From: Spirirestis rafaelensis WJT71-NPBG6
Lineage (GTDB): Bacteria; Cyanobacteriota; Cyanobacteriia; Cyanobacteriales; Nostocaceae
DNA: 64,000 bases
Direction of reading: 5' to 3'
Assembly: GCA_019359015.1 (NCBI GenBank)
Contig: JAHHID010000013.1
Coordinates: forward strand, 1 to 64,000
How positions within the stretch are numbered: the first letter of the stretch is position 1; every line of letters starts with the position of its first letter. The position numbers were made by a program, and so were the translations under genes. Below, piece by piece: positions 1 to 8,644 of the stretch. The notes under the pieces are model-generated. The model did no database searches, was not told the origin of the DNA, and worked only from the letters and a program-made list of their open reading frames with translations.

Positions 1-114
1 TTTCTCAAACATATTCGTGCTCCAAAGAAGAAGAAAGACCCTCCAAAGTATGACCCTCAACATCCACATGTCTCGACTGCTAAACTTTTGGCGACTCCAA
101 AAAAGTCACCTTGA
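1..114 (+). CDS. C-terminal end of an unidentified protein (partial)
   Basis: Frame 1 is open from the window edge to a TGA at 112-114 and encodes 37 residues rich in Lys, Pro and His (a KKKK run followed by DPPKYDPQHPHVS). It could be the basic tail of a longer gene that begins before the window. The family cannot be recognised from this much sequence, and a chance open frame is possible. Confidence 0.3.
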   Translation, partial: FLKHIRAPKKKKDPPKYDPQHPHVSTAKLLATPKKSP

Positions 115-390
115 CAGGGCTAGGGTTCTCACCCTCCCACTATGTCTTGATAGGGCATGGCGCATTGGGCGTGTTTTCGCTCTTACCCGACACCCTAAAG
201 GGTGCGGCTATACGAACCAAGCCCACGTAGGTGGGCTAAAACATTTTTTCTTAGCCCACGTAGGTGGGCTTTGTTTTTATAGCCCCAGGCTTCCAGCCTG
301 AGGGCTTTTCAAAGAGCGAAAACACGCCCTAGTCCCCAGTCCCTAGTCCCTTGTTGATACAATCAACTAAGCCTTTGCGTTTAAGCGGTT
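115..390. other. Repeat-bearing spacer
   Basis: No gene is supported between the partial ORF and the kinase. The stretch holds a short hairpin around 191-208 (CACCC/GGGTG), two copies of an 18-base palindrome at 220-270, and a run of AGTCCC-type units at 330-351. A 94-codon open frame at 17-301 crosses these repeats and looks spurious. Confidence 0.6.
220..270. repeat. Paired REP-like palindrome
   Basis: The 18-base sequence AGCCCACGTAGGTGGGCT occurs at 220-237 and again at 253-270, separated by an AT-rich linker. Each copy is self-complementary and could form a short hairpin. Repeats like this are dispersed in cyanobacterial spacers; a role in mRNA ends or as a passive element is inference. 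Confidence 0.75.
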
Positions 391-2097
391 GTGTCCCACA
401 TCAACAAGAGTGCGGTTCACTGCATAAATCCTGACTGTCAACGTCCTTGTCCCCAGCTTTGGGGACAAAAGTTTTGTAATAGCTGTGGCGCACCGTTACA
501 GCTTCTAGACCGTTATATCCCTCTTCAGCGTTTGGGTTCTGGAGGATTTGCCCATATTTATACGCTTTGGGATGAAAAGACCGAAACCGAGAAAGTGCTG
601 AAAGTGTTGGTAGAAAATTCACCCAAAGCACTAGAATTGTTTACTCAAGAAGCTGCTGTATTAGCTAGTTTGCGACATCCTGGCGTTCCCAAAGTCGATA
701 ACGATGGGAATTTTAAAATAAATTTGTTCAATCCACAACCGCGCCAACTAGCTTGTCTGGTGATGGAAAAAATTGATGGGTTGACTCTGGAGGAAATTCT
801 CGAACAGTATCCTCAAGGATGTCCTGAAAAATTGGTCTTAAGCTGGCTTACCCAAGCAGTGGAAATTTTACAGGAGTTGCACAAACGCCAAATTCTTCAT
901 CGCGATATTAAACCGAGTAATTTAATGCTGCGGACTTTTCCAGCTACGACAATTTTAAATAAGGGGGGAGGTGGAGAAAGTCGCTTGGTGCTGATTGATT
1001 TTGGTGGTGCGAAGCAATTTAATGACAAAATACTTCGTTCTCAATCTGGTTCAACGAGGTTATTTTCCTCTGGTTACAGTCCACCAGAACAAATTATTGG
1101 GGGTAATGTTGGACCGGCTACTGATTTTTATGCCCTCGGTCGGACGATGATTGAATTACTTACGGGCAAGTATCCGCCACAGTTGGAAGATCCGCAAACT
1201 GGGGAGTTGCGCTGGCGTGGTGGAATTAATCTCAACCCGGAATTAGCAGATTTGCTTTCGGAGATGGTACAGGAAGATGTGCGATCGCGTCCAGCGTCTT
1301 CGACAATAATTTTAAAACGTTTGGCGAAAATTTCTCAACCATCTCCGCAACCAGACTTTTTCGCCCAAATAATGCAAGCTATTCGGCAAGCGATCGCCGG
1401 ATTTATGCAAGCATTAAATAAAACTACTCTTTTCATCATCCAGACGATATTTAGAGTCTTCGGTGCTTGTCTGATGACCATTTGGACAATGGTTTTAAGC
1501 TGCATCGGTGCTGGTGTAGGTACGATTGTCGGTTATATTTTGGCGTATCACACAATTTTAGGCGATCGCGTTGGCGCAATTGTGTCTTCTCGGCTACTCG
1601 GATTAATTCCAAATACTAACCATTTTTTCGGTTCTGAGATACTTTTATTTGCCACCGCTGGTTTGGGAACCGCATGGGGACTAACCGCTGCCGGGGGTTT
1701 TGGTCAACAGCGGCGGTTTTTTGTCGCTTCGCTGATGGGTCTAATGGGCTACGGCTTTAGCTGGTTAATGTTGCAATTAATTACACCCCAAGATGGAATT
1801 GAAGCTTCAGCAATCTCGATTTTGATAGCTGTTTTTCTTCTCACGCTTGGTTTAGGGCTACGCAGCCATCAAATAGTTTACGCGGCGATCGCTTCTTTTG
1901 GCACGGCGATCGTCTTTGCGCTTTTGATCAGTTTCGGATTTTCACCCACCGCATTTCTCTTTCACACTACACCCAACAAGTGGAGTTTACTGCTAACTAT
2001 TCTGTTTTTTAGTCTCGCCGGCTTGTTTGTTAGCTTCTGGTTGGCGGTGAGTCACTATCTCATCGTACCGGGATTGCGCTTTTTCGGTTGGCGTTGA
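391..2097 (+). CDS. Serine/threonine protein kinase with N-terminal Cys cluster and multipass membrane tail
   Basis: 568 residues from a GTG start. The N-terminus has a zinc-ribbon-like cysteine cluster (C11, C16, C20, C29, C32). A Hanks-type kinase domain follows at about 41-315: glycine loop GSGGF (49-53), K71, catalytic HRD (170-172) with the KPSN signature, and DFG (203-205). About residues 345-565 are strongly hydrophobic with six to seven predicted membrane spans, so the kinase should be membrane-anchored with the catalytic domain in the cytoplasm. It would phosphorylate protein Ser/Thr; substrates are unknown. A glycine-rich patch at 192-195 lies between the catalytic loop and DFG. The gene stands alone. 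Kinase activity is well supported by motifs; zinc binding is inferred. Confidence 0.9.
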   Translation: MSHINKSAVHCINPDCQRPCPQLWGQKFCNSCGAPLQLLDRYIPLQRLGSGGFAHIYTLWDEKTETEKVLKVLVENSPKALELFTQEAAVLASLRHPGVPKVDNDGNFKINLFNPQPRQLACLVMEKIDGLTLEEILEQYPQGCPEKLVLSWLTQAVEILQELHKRQILHRDIKPSNLMLRTFPATTILNKGGGGESRLVLIDFGGAKQFNDKILRSQSGSTRLFSSGYSPPEQIIGGNVGPATDFYALGRTMIELLTGKYPPQLEDPQTGELRWRGGINLNPELADLLSEMVQEDVRSRPASSTIILKRLAKISQPSPQPDFFAQIMQAIRQAIAGFMQALNKTTLFIIQTIFRVFGACLMTIWTMVLSCIGAGVGTIVGYILAYHTILGDRVGAIVSSRLLGLIPNTNHFFGSEILLFATAGLGTAWGLTAAGGFGQQRRFFVASLMGLMGYGFSWLMLQLITPQDGIEASAISILIAVFLLTLGLGLRSHQIVYAAIASFGTAIVFALLISFGFSPTAFLFHTTPNKWSLLLTILFFSLAGLFVSFWLAVSHYLIVPGLRFFGWR

Positions 2098-2142
2098 GGG
2101 GAATGGGGGCAGAGGAGCAGGGGAGCAGGGGGAGAGGAATTT

Positions 2143-2191
2143 TGCCCCATGCCCCATGCCCCATGCCCAATGCCCCATGCCCCATGCCCCA
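2143..2191. repeat. GCCCCAT-type short tandem repeat
   Basis: Seven-base units GCCCCAT and GCCCAAT are repeated about seven times. The same heptamer family returns at 2415-2451, 3277-3300, 13046-13062, 14104-14215, 23530-23672 and 31736-31787. It explains several spurious open frames rich in MGHWAWG-like peptides. Confidence 0.85.
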
Positions 2192-2198
2192 TTAATCA

Positions 2199-2300
2199 AA
2201 ATTCCCCTAGCCGCTTTTATAATGCGGCTAGGGGAATTTCATAAAGAGTGGGTTATAGAGTTTCAGTATAGTTCTTGATATTTCTATTGTAGAGTCTCTA
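2199..2300 (-). ncRNA. Putative small RNA module, copy 1
   Basis: A perfect 16-base-pair stem (2199-2214 with 2224-2239, nine-base loop) abuts a 33-base block at 2238-2270 that is 28/33 identical to the block at 2503-2535 in copy 2. Read on the minus strand, the conserved block comes first and the stem is followed by a T-rich stretch, so the stem would serve as an intrinsic terminator. A TTGACT box (2308-2313, AGTCAA on the minus strand) and an AT-rich -10-like box (2280-2291) lie upstream in that reading. Strand, ends and expression are inferred. The duplicated layout recalls tandem small-RNA genes of heterocystous cyanobacteria, but I cannot assign it to a named family. Confidence 0.4.
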
Positions 2301-2460
2301 TCTACTTTTGACTAGTACTTATAACATGATTCATTTTAATTTAACAATTGTTTTATCAATTGTTCATATATCTTGGTAAAACAGAGAGCGATCGCCTTAC
2401 ATACCAGGCTCTCCAATGCCCAATTCCCCATGCCCAATTCCCCATGCCCCACATAAATAA

Positions 2461-2565
2461 AGATCCCCCCAAACCGCTTTTTTACTTCAGGCGTGGGGGG
2501 ATCTCATAAGGAGTAGGCTATAGAGTTTCTGTATATTTCCTGACGAATCCATTCTATACAGCATG
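2461..2565 (-). ncRNA. Putative small RNA module, copy 2
   Basis: Second copy of the module at 2199-2300. The hairpin at 2461-2504 has different stem sequence (AGATCCCCCC paired with GGGGGGATCT) but keeps pairing and position. The adjoining block 2503-2535 is conserved with copy 1. On the minus strand a TATAGAAT box (2551-2558) lies upstream and the AGTCAA box recurs (2573-2578), with 14 bases between them against 19 in copy 1. The diverged stem with retained pairing argues for selection on structure. Confidence 0.4.
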
Positions 2566-2715
2566 TTTTTTGTTGACTAGCCTAAATCTCATAATTTACA
2601 GTACTTTTATGGCTTCTTTACCACTTCTTCATGCCGATCGCCTACTCAATAAGTCGTATATATAAGTATAACAATAGATTCAAAGCCTAATCTTGGCTAC
2701 TTGTGAACTAACTCT

Positions 2716-3270
2716 ATGCAAAAAAATATTAAACTTAAGATTGTCGCTACCGTAACGCTGCTAGCTTGTTTAGGGTTTACAGAGCAAGCCTTTGCATTCA
2801 ACCAGCAAGACATGGATCAGTTGAAAGCAACAAGGTCTTGTCCACGATGCGATTTGAGTGGTGCTGACTTAACTCAAGCTAACCTAGCTGGAGCAAATTT
2901 ACGAGAAGCTAACTTAAAGGGTGCGACTTTATCTGGCGCTAATCTCAAAAATGCGGATTTAACAAGTGCAAATCTGGAAGCTGCCGTAATGAATTCTACC
3001 AATCTGTATGGTGCTTCGATGACGGGTACTAATTTAAAATCAGCATCGCTGGAAAATGCCGATTTGAGTTTTGCGGGTTTGATCAGCGCCAATTTAGAAG
3101 CAGCTAACTTCAAAAATGCTAAATTGCAGTTTACCAATTTCCGGGGGGCATACTTCCGACTGACAACTTTGCAACAAGGCACCGTCACATCTGACAAACC
3201 CTATGGGTGGTCATTGCAAGAAGGCACAGAAGACCCGAAAAACAAACCACGGGAATCTAAAAAGAAATAG
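2716..3270 (+). CDS. Secreted pentapeptide-repeat protein
   Basis: 184 residues. Residues 1-27 form a signal peptide with an AFA cleavage site, so export to the periplasm or thylakoid lumen is likely. A CPRC pair (C42, C45) leads into A(D/N)LXX pentapeptide repeats from about 46 to 130, which form a right-handed quadrilateral beta-helix in this family. The C-terminus (160-184) is charged and lysine-rich. There is no catalytic motif. Such proteins are common in cyanobacteria and mostly of unknown role; the CXXC before the helix is a recurrent arrangement that could hold a metal or disulfide. No operon partner; the two RNA-like modules lie just upstream. Confidence 0.85.
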   Translation: MQKNIKLKIVATVTLLACLGFTEQAFAFNQQDMDQLKATRSCPRCDLSGADLTQANLAGANLREANLKGATLSGANLKNADLTSANLEAAVMNSTNLYGASMTGTNLKSASLENADLSFAGLISANLEAANFKNAKLQFTNFRGAYFRLTTLQQGTVTSDKPYGWSLQEGTEDPKNKPRESKKK

Positions 3271-3271
3271 G

Positions 3272-3428
3272 GAATTGGGCATGGGGCATGGGGCATTGGG
3301 CAATTTTGTTGAGGGGGAAAGGGAAAGGAATTAATTTTTCATCTCCCCCTGCCTCCCCTGCTTCCCCTGCCTCCCCTGCTTCCCCTGCTTCCCCTGCTTC
3401 CCCCTGCTCCCCCACTCCCCCACTCCCC
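3272..3428. repeat. Composite G-rich / C-rich spacer repeat
   Basis: A G-rich heptamer tract (GGGCATG units, about 3277-3300) leads to a purine-rich centre ending AAAGGAATTAATTTTT, then to a C-rich tract of CCCCTGC(C/T)T units (3345-3428). About 60 bases from 3319 are repeated in inverted orientation near 22600. An open frame runs through it in phase with the downstream amidohydrolase, which falsely extends that gene by 70 codons. Confidence 0.85.
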
Positions 3429-3497
3429 ATTGCGCTAGTTCGTTATTTTTGTAACGTTTCTTTATTATGGAAAACAAGCCTGTATATTAGTTGCTCA

Positions 3498-4679
3498 ATG
3501 CTTACCCGTATTAAAGACTTAGCAATAAAACTAGCGCCTCGTTTAATTGAAATTCGCCGCCATATTCACTCTCACCCCGAACTCAGCGGTCAGGAATACC
3601 AAACAGCAGCTTTTGTTGCTGGTGTTTTATCTTCTACTGGTGTTCATGTGCAAGAGGGTATTGGTAAAACTGGTGTCATTGGAGAATTGAAAGGAACTGG
3701 CAATGATGATCGTTTATTGGCAATACGTACAGATATGGACGCTTTGCCAATCCAAGAACGTACTGGTTTAGAATATGCCTCTCGTCAACAAGGTATAATG
3801 CACGCTTGCGGTCATGATGTCCACACTACAGTTGGTTTGGGAACGGCAATGATATTGTCCCAAGTAGCAGAGGAGTTGCCTGGTAAGATACGATTTTTAT
3901 TTCAGCCAGCAGAGGAAATTGCTCAAGGGGCAAACTGGATGGTAGCAGATGGGGCAATGAAAGATGTCTCAGCTGTTTTAGGGATTCATGTTTTCCCTTC
4001 GATACCCGCAGGTTCAATTGGTGTGCGTTATGGTGCGTTGACGGCTGCGGCTGACGATTTAGAGATTATTATTATCGGTGAATCTGGACATGGCGCTCGT
4101 CCTCATGAGGCGATTGATGCGATCTGGATTGCTTCCCAAGTAATTACTACACTGCAACAAGCGATTAGTCGGACGCAGAATCCGTTGCGTCCTGTGGTAT
4201 TAAGTATAGGGAAAATTAATGGTGGTAGAGCGCCGAATGTGATTGCAGATCATGTGCAGTTGTTGGGAACCGTGCGATCGCTTCATCCCGAAACCCGTAC
4301 TAATCTGCCAGAATGGATTGAAAAAATCGTCGCTAATGTCTGCAATTCATACGGGGCACGTTATCAAGTCAATTATCGCCAAGGTGTGCCCAGCGTGCAA
4401 AATGATTATGCTTTAACACAGTTGTTACAATCAGCTGCCGAAGAAGCATTTTCGAGCGATCGCATTCAAGTATTACCCGAACCCTCTCTAGGTGCTGAAG
4501 ATTTTTCTGTTTATTTAGAACATGCCCCTGGTTCGATGTTTCGCTTAGGTGTAGGCTACAAAGATAGAACTATTAATCACCCATTGCACCATCCCCAATT
4601 TGAAGTTGATGAATCTGCCATTATCACCGGAGTTGTAACTATGGCATATAGCGCTTATAAATACTGGATGCATGGTTAA
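3498..4679 (+). CDS. M20-family amidohydrolase (IAA-amino acid / hippurate hydrolase type)
   Basis: 393 residues from the ATG at 3498; the upstream open frame is repeat DNA. M20D metallopeptidase signatures: MHACGHD (101-107, ligands C104 and H106), PAEE (137-140), H164, GAEDF (332-336) and the late HPLHHPQF ligand region (361-368). Residues about 180-295 form the usual dimerisation insert. Family members are cytosolic di-metal enzymes that remove an N-acyl group from an amino acid; the true substrate here is not predictable. Length is normal. It is monocistronic, with a terminator-like hairpin just downstream. Confidence 0.9.
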   Translation: MLTRIKDLAIKLAPRLIEIRRHIHSHPELSGQEYQTAAFVAGVLSSTGVHVQEGIGKTGVIGELKGTGNDDRLLAIRTDMDALPIQERTGLEYASRQQGIMHACGHDVHTTVGLGTAMILSQVAEELPGKIRFLFQPAEEIAQGANWMVADGAMKDVSAVLGIHVFPSIPAGSIGVRYGALTAAADDLEIIIIGESGHGARPHEAIDAIWIASQVITTLQQAISRTQNPLRPVVLSIGKINGGRAPNVIADHVQLLGTVRSLHPETRTNLPEWIEKIVANVCNSYGARYQVNYRQGVPSVQNDYALTQLLQSAAEEAFSSDRIQVLPEPSLGAEDFSVYLEHAPGSMFRLGVGYKDRTINHPLHHPQFEVDESAIITGVVTMAYSAYKYWMHG

Positions 4680-5137
4680 AACTTAAATAGTGAATTGGGT
4701 TGTTAAAGCAACTCAATTCATTGTGTTGATATTTTTAAATCACAAATCTCGGATAATTTTTACATTTATTTTTAAATTAAATGCCATTATATTATCTTTG
4801 GTAAATCACATTATATTGTAGAGACGTTCCACTGTTCCCTCTCTACAAAGGTTGTGGGTTTTTTATTACTGTTAATAAACGCATACATAATATTAGATAA
4901 AAACTCCTAACACATAAGCGCTAGAAGTTACAAATTTAAACCCACATCATTGATTTTTAGCAAATTAGATCTACTGTCAGCACCGAGGGAAGCTAAAAGG
5001 AAAAAGAAAGAAGGAGAAAACTTTTACCTTTTATACTTACTGCCGATCTACTCTTTTTCAGAGAGGTAGTAGAGATGAAAACTTCTCTTACTCGGCTGCT
5101 GCAAGGGTGGGATTGCCCCACCCATTATTGTTGGCTT
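4680..5137. other. 458-base intergenic stretch
   Basis: Contains the terminator at 4691-4736 and a diverged member of the GTAGAGACG palindrome family at 4818-4846 (right arm shortened to CTCTAC). The remainder, between two convergent genes, is AT-rich without a supportable gene. Confidence 0.5.
4691..4736 (+). terminator. Intrinsic terminator after the M20 gene
   Basis: Twelve-base arms TGAATTGGGTTG (4691-4702) and CAACTCAATTCA (4709-4720) pair with one G-T wobble around a six-base loop. A T-rich stretch follows (ending at 4736). It starts 12 bases past the amidohydrolase stop codon. Confidence 0.65.
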
Positions 5138-6172
5138 TTACTTGGCAAATTGCTCTTGAATTTTGCTCTTAGCGGCTTTAAATTGTGTAGCCAATTGTTC
5201 GGTTTCTTGGCTGCTTAAGTTGTTGCGAATAGCAGCAAACATTGTGCTTTCTTCTTGACGAACGTGGTCGTTAACAATATCCATCAGCTGTTTGTTTCTC
5301 TCTTTAAATTGAGGCGAAGATGGATCTATAGCCTTGATTTGGTCTAAGAGTTGCTTCATTTCAGCTTGCTCGTCATACAACTCTTGGGTGTCGTTTTGAC
5401 CGTAGAAAGAACGTACTCTTGGATAAACGACTTCTTCTTCTGCTTGAGCGTGAGCTGATAGATCCTTGTAGATTTGACCGAAGTATTCTTGGATTTTTTG
5501 GGGATCGTTGCTTTGCAGCAGTTCGGTGAACAGAGTATTTACCTTAGCGTGATCCATCCGGATAATATCCTGGATGTTCATATCTTGCTTGTCGGTGTTT
5601 TGGGTAAGAACACTACCGACAACACCGCTGACTGCTGCCATACCGTCTTGAACTCGTGCCCAAATACCTTGGTCTGCTTCTTGTCCGGTGAGTTCGCGGA
5701 CACCCAAAATTTCGAGAACACCTTTGAGTTGCTCTTGGTGAGCGCGGTTCTCAAAGTTAATTGTGTTCAAAGGTCCAATTGCTGCCATCACGTCTGCACC
5801 AACTTTTTGACTAGCTTTGTGAATAGTCAAGCCAGACATTACTTGTTGGTGCTTCAATAATTCGTGCTGAAATACTTTTTCATACAAGCTCAATTCTGAA
5901 CCTTGCATCAACTGCCCAAGCTTTTGAACCATTTGTTGAATGGTGTCTTTGGGTTCGCCATGTACGCCATACTGGACGATTACAGTTTCCAAAATGCCCA
6001 GGTTTTTTTGGTCATCATTGAGCATGTCTTGGAAACGCTTGCTCATTTCCGAATCATTGATTTGTTTCAAAAACAATTGCTCGTTTTGAATCAACAATTG
6101 TTGTAGCGCTTTCATGTCTGCCAATTTCGTGGCGATCGCAGAGCGCTTGGTATCATCTAAAGTCGCTACCAT
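5138..6172 (-). CDS. Hemerythrin HHE cation-binding domain protein
   Basis: 344 residues, all helical in character. The C-terminal half is a hemerythrin-like domain: H208 (RMDHAKV), H241 and E245 (SAHAQAEEEVVYP), the glutamate around 268-271, and H303 with E307 (NDHVRQEES). These are the expected ligands for a di-iron centre in a four-helix bundle. The N-terminal half (about 1-195) is a helical region without a motif I know. Hemerythrin-like proteins bind O2 or NO or sense iron and redox state; which applies is unknown. The ATG at 6172 is preceded by a strong AAAGGAGAA ribosome site. Cytosolic, monocistronic. Confidence 0.85.
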   Translation of the reverse strand: MVATLDDTKRSAIATKLADMKALQQLLIQNEQLFLKQINDSEMSKRFQDMLNDDQKNLGILETVIVQYGVHGEPKDTIQQMVQKLGQLMQGSELSLYEKVFQHELLKHQQVMSGLTIHKASQKVGADVMAAIGPLNTINFENRAHQEQLKGVLEILGVRELTGQEADQGIWARVQDGMAAVSGVVGSVLTQNTDKQDMNIQDIIRMDHAKVNTLFTELLQSNDPQKIQEYFGQIYKDLSAHAQAEEEVVYPRVRSFYGQNDTQELYDEQAEMKQLLDQIKAIDPSSPQFKERNKQLMDIVNDHVRQEESTMFAAIRNNLSSQETEQLATQFKAAKSKIQEQFAK

Positions 6173-6428
6173 TTTTTGTTCTCCTTTGAAAAACTCTTTA
6201 AATCAGTGTTAACACTACGTTGCCATAGGGTGTTGGATGATTCCATCTTTCTTTTGAGCGATGCTTACAAAACTAAAGTTATAAAAATGAGATTTTTTTT
6301 AATAAATATTAAGTTTCTACTTTTAGACAGATAACAGTCTTATCTTCACTCCATCGCCAGATAGATAAATTTTTTCAGCCAATTTTCTAGATTGACTCAA
6401 GGATAGTCGCACCGGAGATAAAGTCAGA

Positions 6429-7169
6429 ATGCCAGACAGTCCTGGACTGGGAGAGCAGGCACTAAATAAAGCCGCAGAAATAGGGTTATCTAGCCAATTA
6501 GATGAAGTCAAAAATTTAGATGTAGATATCAAAACCGATCCGCTCAAACTGATTCAAGGACAGGTGGATGAAGTCACGATTCAGGGTGAAGGTTTGGTAA
6601 TGCAAAAAGACCTCCGCATGGAGGAACTAGAAATGCATATGAGTAGCGTTGCCATCAATCCTCTGAGTGTTGCTTTTGGCAAAGTTGAACTCACCCAACC
6701 GACTCAAGCCAGTACGCGGGTTGTATTAACTGAAGCTGATATCAATCGCGCTTTCAATTCTGAATATGTGCGATCGCAACTCCAAAGTCAGAAAATACAC
6801 GTTAATGGGCAATTGATGACAATTGAGCCTCAACATGTAGATTTTCACCTACTAGCTGACGAAAAAGTAGCATTAAATGGCAGTATATTGTTAAAAGAAA
6901 CAAGTCAAACCCAGGAAGTTGCCTTTACAGCAACACCTCGCGTAAGTGCTAACGGGCAAAGTGTTTCTCTCGAAAACGTCGAGTATGGCGATAGTGAGGA
7001 AGCATCGCCAGAATTAACCAAAGCTTTGGTAGAACAAACCAGCGAAATTTTGAATTTGAGTAACTTCGATTTAGAAGGAATGACTCTGCGAGTCAAGCAA
7101 CTAAAAGTAGAAGCAGGTAAATTAACTCTGCAAGCTGAAGCTTATGTAGAGCAAATTCCCTCCGGTTAA
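6429..7169 (+). CDS. DUF2993 (LmeA-like) protein
   Basis: 246 residues without signal peptide. The pattern matches cyanobacterial DUF2993 proteins: an N-terminal segment on D(I/L)KTDPLKLIQGQVDEV, a central ADINRAFNSEYVR segment and a C-terminal LRVKQLKVEAGKLTLQAEA strand. Its actinobacterial relative LmeA binds phospholipid; a lipid-related role here is inference. A GGAG lies 11 bases before the ATG. Only 23 bases separate it from the DUF2231 gene on the same strand, so the two are probably co-transcribed. Confidence 0.8.
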   Translation: MPDSPGLGEQALNKAAEIGLSSQLDEVKNLDVDIKTDPLKLIQGQVDEVTIQGEGLVMQKDLRMEELEMHMSSVAINPLSVAFGKVELTQPTQASTRVVLTEADINRAFNSEYVRSQLQSQKIHVNGQLMTIEPQHVDFHLLADEKVALNGSILLKETSQTQEVAFTATPRVSANGQSVSLENVEYGDSEEASPELTKALVEQTSEILNLSNFDLEGMTLRVKQLKVEAGKLTLQAEAYVEQIPSG

Positions 7170-7192
7170 AAACTAATAAATTCAGGATAATA

Positions 7193-7744
7193 ATGGAAAC
7201 TACAGAAACAAACGAAAGAGCTTCTACACCTTTCCCCAACATTCCACCAATTATTGAAAGTAACGACACAGAGTATCTGGATACTGGTGTGCCCAGCACA
7301 GTAGCGATCGCCGGACATCCTTTGCACCCTTTGACTGTGATCTTCCCTATCGCTTTTTTAGCTTTAGCCTTAGGAACCGATTTCGGTTATTGGTTAACTC
7401 GTGATTTTTTCTGGGCTAGAGCCTCAATATGGCTAATCGGACTCGGATTAGGTGCAGGTCTCTTAGCAGCTGCGACCGGTATGAGCGACTTTTTGAAAAT
7501 TGAAAGAGTCCGCAAGCGCAACGCAGGCTGGATACATATGACACTTAATGTTGCCATTCTAGTTTTAACACTTGTCAACTTCCTTTTACGTTGGGGCAAT
7601 GCTGACGCGAGAATTTTACCTTGGGGATTGTTAATCTCGCTTGTTGTCGGTACGCTGACTAGTGTTTCTGGCTGGTTTGGTGCTGAACTTTCATATCGCC
7701 ACAAAATCGGTGTTGTCGGTGCTGGTAGTAGAAGATACCCTTAA
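7193..7744 (+). CDS. DUF2231 membrane protein
   Basis: 183 residues. After a soluble N-terminus (1-35) the motif GHPLHPLTVIFPIAF starts the DUF2231 domain, which has four hydrophobic spans (about 46-64, 78-97, 119-138, 145-164). The conserved GHPLHP histidines and a WFGAELSYRHKIGV ending fit the family, whose members sit in the plasma or thylakoid membrane and have no known function. It follows DUF2993 closely, probably in one transcript. Confidence 0.85.
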   Translation: METTETNERASTPFPNIPPIIESNDTEYLDTGVPSTVAIAGHPLHPLTVIFPIAFLALALGTDFGYWLTRDFFWARASIWLIGLGLGAGLLAAATGMSDFLKIERVRKRNAGWIHMTLNVAILVLTLVNFLLRWGNADARILPWGLLISLVVGTLTSVSGWFGAELSYRHKIGVVGAGSRRYP

Positions 7745-7803
7745 CCGAAATGAAGTATAAAAGATGAAGTTGAATTCACCCTTTATACTTTCGCCTTGAG
7801 AAG

Positions 7804-8220
7804 ATGCCAGAAAACCGTAAACAAACAATATTCATCATCCTTTCTTTGCTCATCGTTGTACCGATGGGCTTTTTATTTAAGTACTACACGGGTCTTGGTC
7901 ATAAATGGTTTAATGATTACGGAGCCGCAGTATTGTATGAAATATTTTGGTGCTTATTTGCGTTTTTATTCGCTAGAAGTCGCCTATTTATACAACAAAT
8001 TCCTCTATGGGTTTTTATTATTACCTGTATCCTAGAACTCTTACAGCTTTGGCATCCGCGTTTATTGACAGAAATTCGCGCCACTTTAATAGGTAAATGG
8101 TTACTTGGAACTACCTTTGCTTGGTGGGATTTTCCTCATTATTTGTTAGGTTGTGTTTTAGGTGGGTTGTGGCTACGACAATTACAAAAAATAGGCTATG
8201 CAAAAAAAAATCAAAGTTAA
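7804..8220 (+). CDS. DUF2809-type membrane protein
   Basis: 138 residues with four hydrophobic segments (roughly 8-26, 39-56, 66-85, 105-127), a [20 protein letters not shown] segment and a conserved ELLQLWHP motif, matching small DUF2809 membrane proteins. Function unknown. Its 3' end overlaps the next ORF by 23 bases in another frame, so the two are likely translationally coupled. Confidence 0.75.
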   Translation: MPENRKQTIFIILSLLIVVPMGFLFKYYTGLGHKWFNDYGAAVLYEIFWCLFAFLFARSRLFIQQIPLWVFIITCILELLQLWHPRLLTEIRATLIGKWLLGTTFAWWDFPHYLLGCVLGGLWLRQLQKIGYAKKNQS

Positions 8221-8425
8221 ACCTAATTCCAAACAGCAAAAAATTGAAGAACAACCTGACGGCAGTCTTATCGTACATTTAAAATCACCGCCTGTAGATG
8301 GTAAGGCGAATGAAGAGCTAATTAAACTGTTATCAGAGAAGTTTGATGTGCCAAAATGCCACATCACAATTAAGTCGGGTTTATCCTCTCGACAAAAGTT
8401 AGTTGAAATTGATATGGAAAGTTAA
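8198..8425 (+). CDS. DUF167 / YggU-family protein
   Basis: 75 residues, the usual length of the YggU family. Recognised by the KVKPNSK start, the central [17 protein letters not shown] core and the [11 protein letters not shown] ending. A small cytosolic alpha/beta fold of unknown biochemical role. Starts inside the end of the DUF2809 gene. Confidence 0.9.
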   Translation: MQKKIKVKPNSKQQKIEEQPDGSLIVHLKSPPVDGKANEELIKLLSEKFDVPKCHITIKSGLSSRQKLVEIDMES

Positions 8426-8475
8426 TATTTGGATTTTCGTTCTTAATGTAGGTGGTTTGATTAAGAAACATCCGG

Positions 8476-8562
8476 TTACCAGGTTCAGTCTAATAAGGCA
8501 CACTTTTATCTTGTTACTAGGCACTGGCTAGTAACGCTTTTCAAAGGGTTACTTCCTGGTAA
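8476..8562. other. Nested two-stem structured element
   Basis: An outer pair TTACCAGG (8476-8483) and CCTGGTAA (8555-8562) encloses an inner perfect hairpin GTTACTAG (8513-8520) / CTAGTAAC (8528-8535). Both are exact 8-base complements. The element lies between the DUF167 stop and the convergent GST gene. It could be a folded untranslated RNA, a terminator region or a remnant of a mobile element. No known RNA family recognised. Confidence 0.4.
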
Positions 8563-8644
8563 ATGATAAATTTTGTTGTTGAAAGTGATGCACCTGATAT
8601 AAGCCTTTCCTTGGCAGAGCCAGGGAATCAGAGAGAAATAATGA

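Larger units (their letters stand above)
2098..2715. other. 618-base spacer with two related hairpin modules
   Basis: No protein gene is supported. The spacer holds a heptamer repeat (2143-2191 and again 2415-2451) and two diverged copies of a hairpin-plus-conserved-block module, described separately at 2199-2300 and 2461-2565. The rest is AT-rich and unremarkable. Confidence 0.6.

Noticed and set aside
17-301. 94-codon plus-strand frame
   Set aside because: Runs through two palindromes and tandem repeats, has no domain pattern, and a different frame (1-114) has a more protein-like composition.
2199-2565. Assignment of the tandem modules to the NsiR1 small RNA
   Set aside because: The tandem layout is reminiscent, but I cannot recall a matching sequence and the expected neighbour gene hetF is absent.
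2874-3197. 107-codon minus-strand frame
   Set aside because: Antisense shadow of the pentapeptide-repeat gene; its periodic pattern mirrors those repeats.
3288-3497. 70-codon N-terminal extension of the M20 amidohydrolase
   Set aside because: It is translated G-rich/C-rich spacer repeat (SPASPASPA); the conserved protein begins at the ATG at 3498.
5474-6106. Two plus-strand frames of 128 and 67 codons
   Set aside because: Antisense to the well-supported hemerythrin gene.
8476-8562. tRNA gene or cobalamin riboswitch
   Set aside because: No cloverleaf or T-loop consensus, and the GCACTGG stretch is not in a B12-box context.
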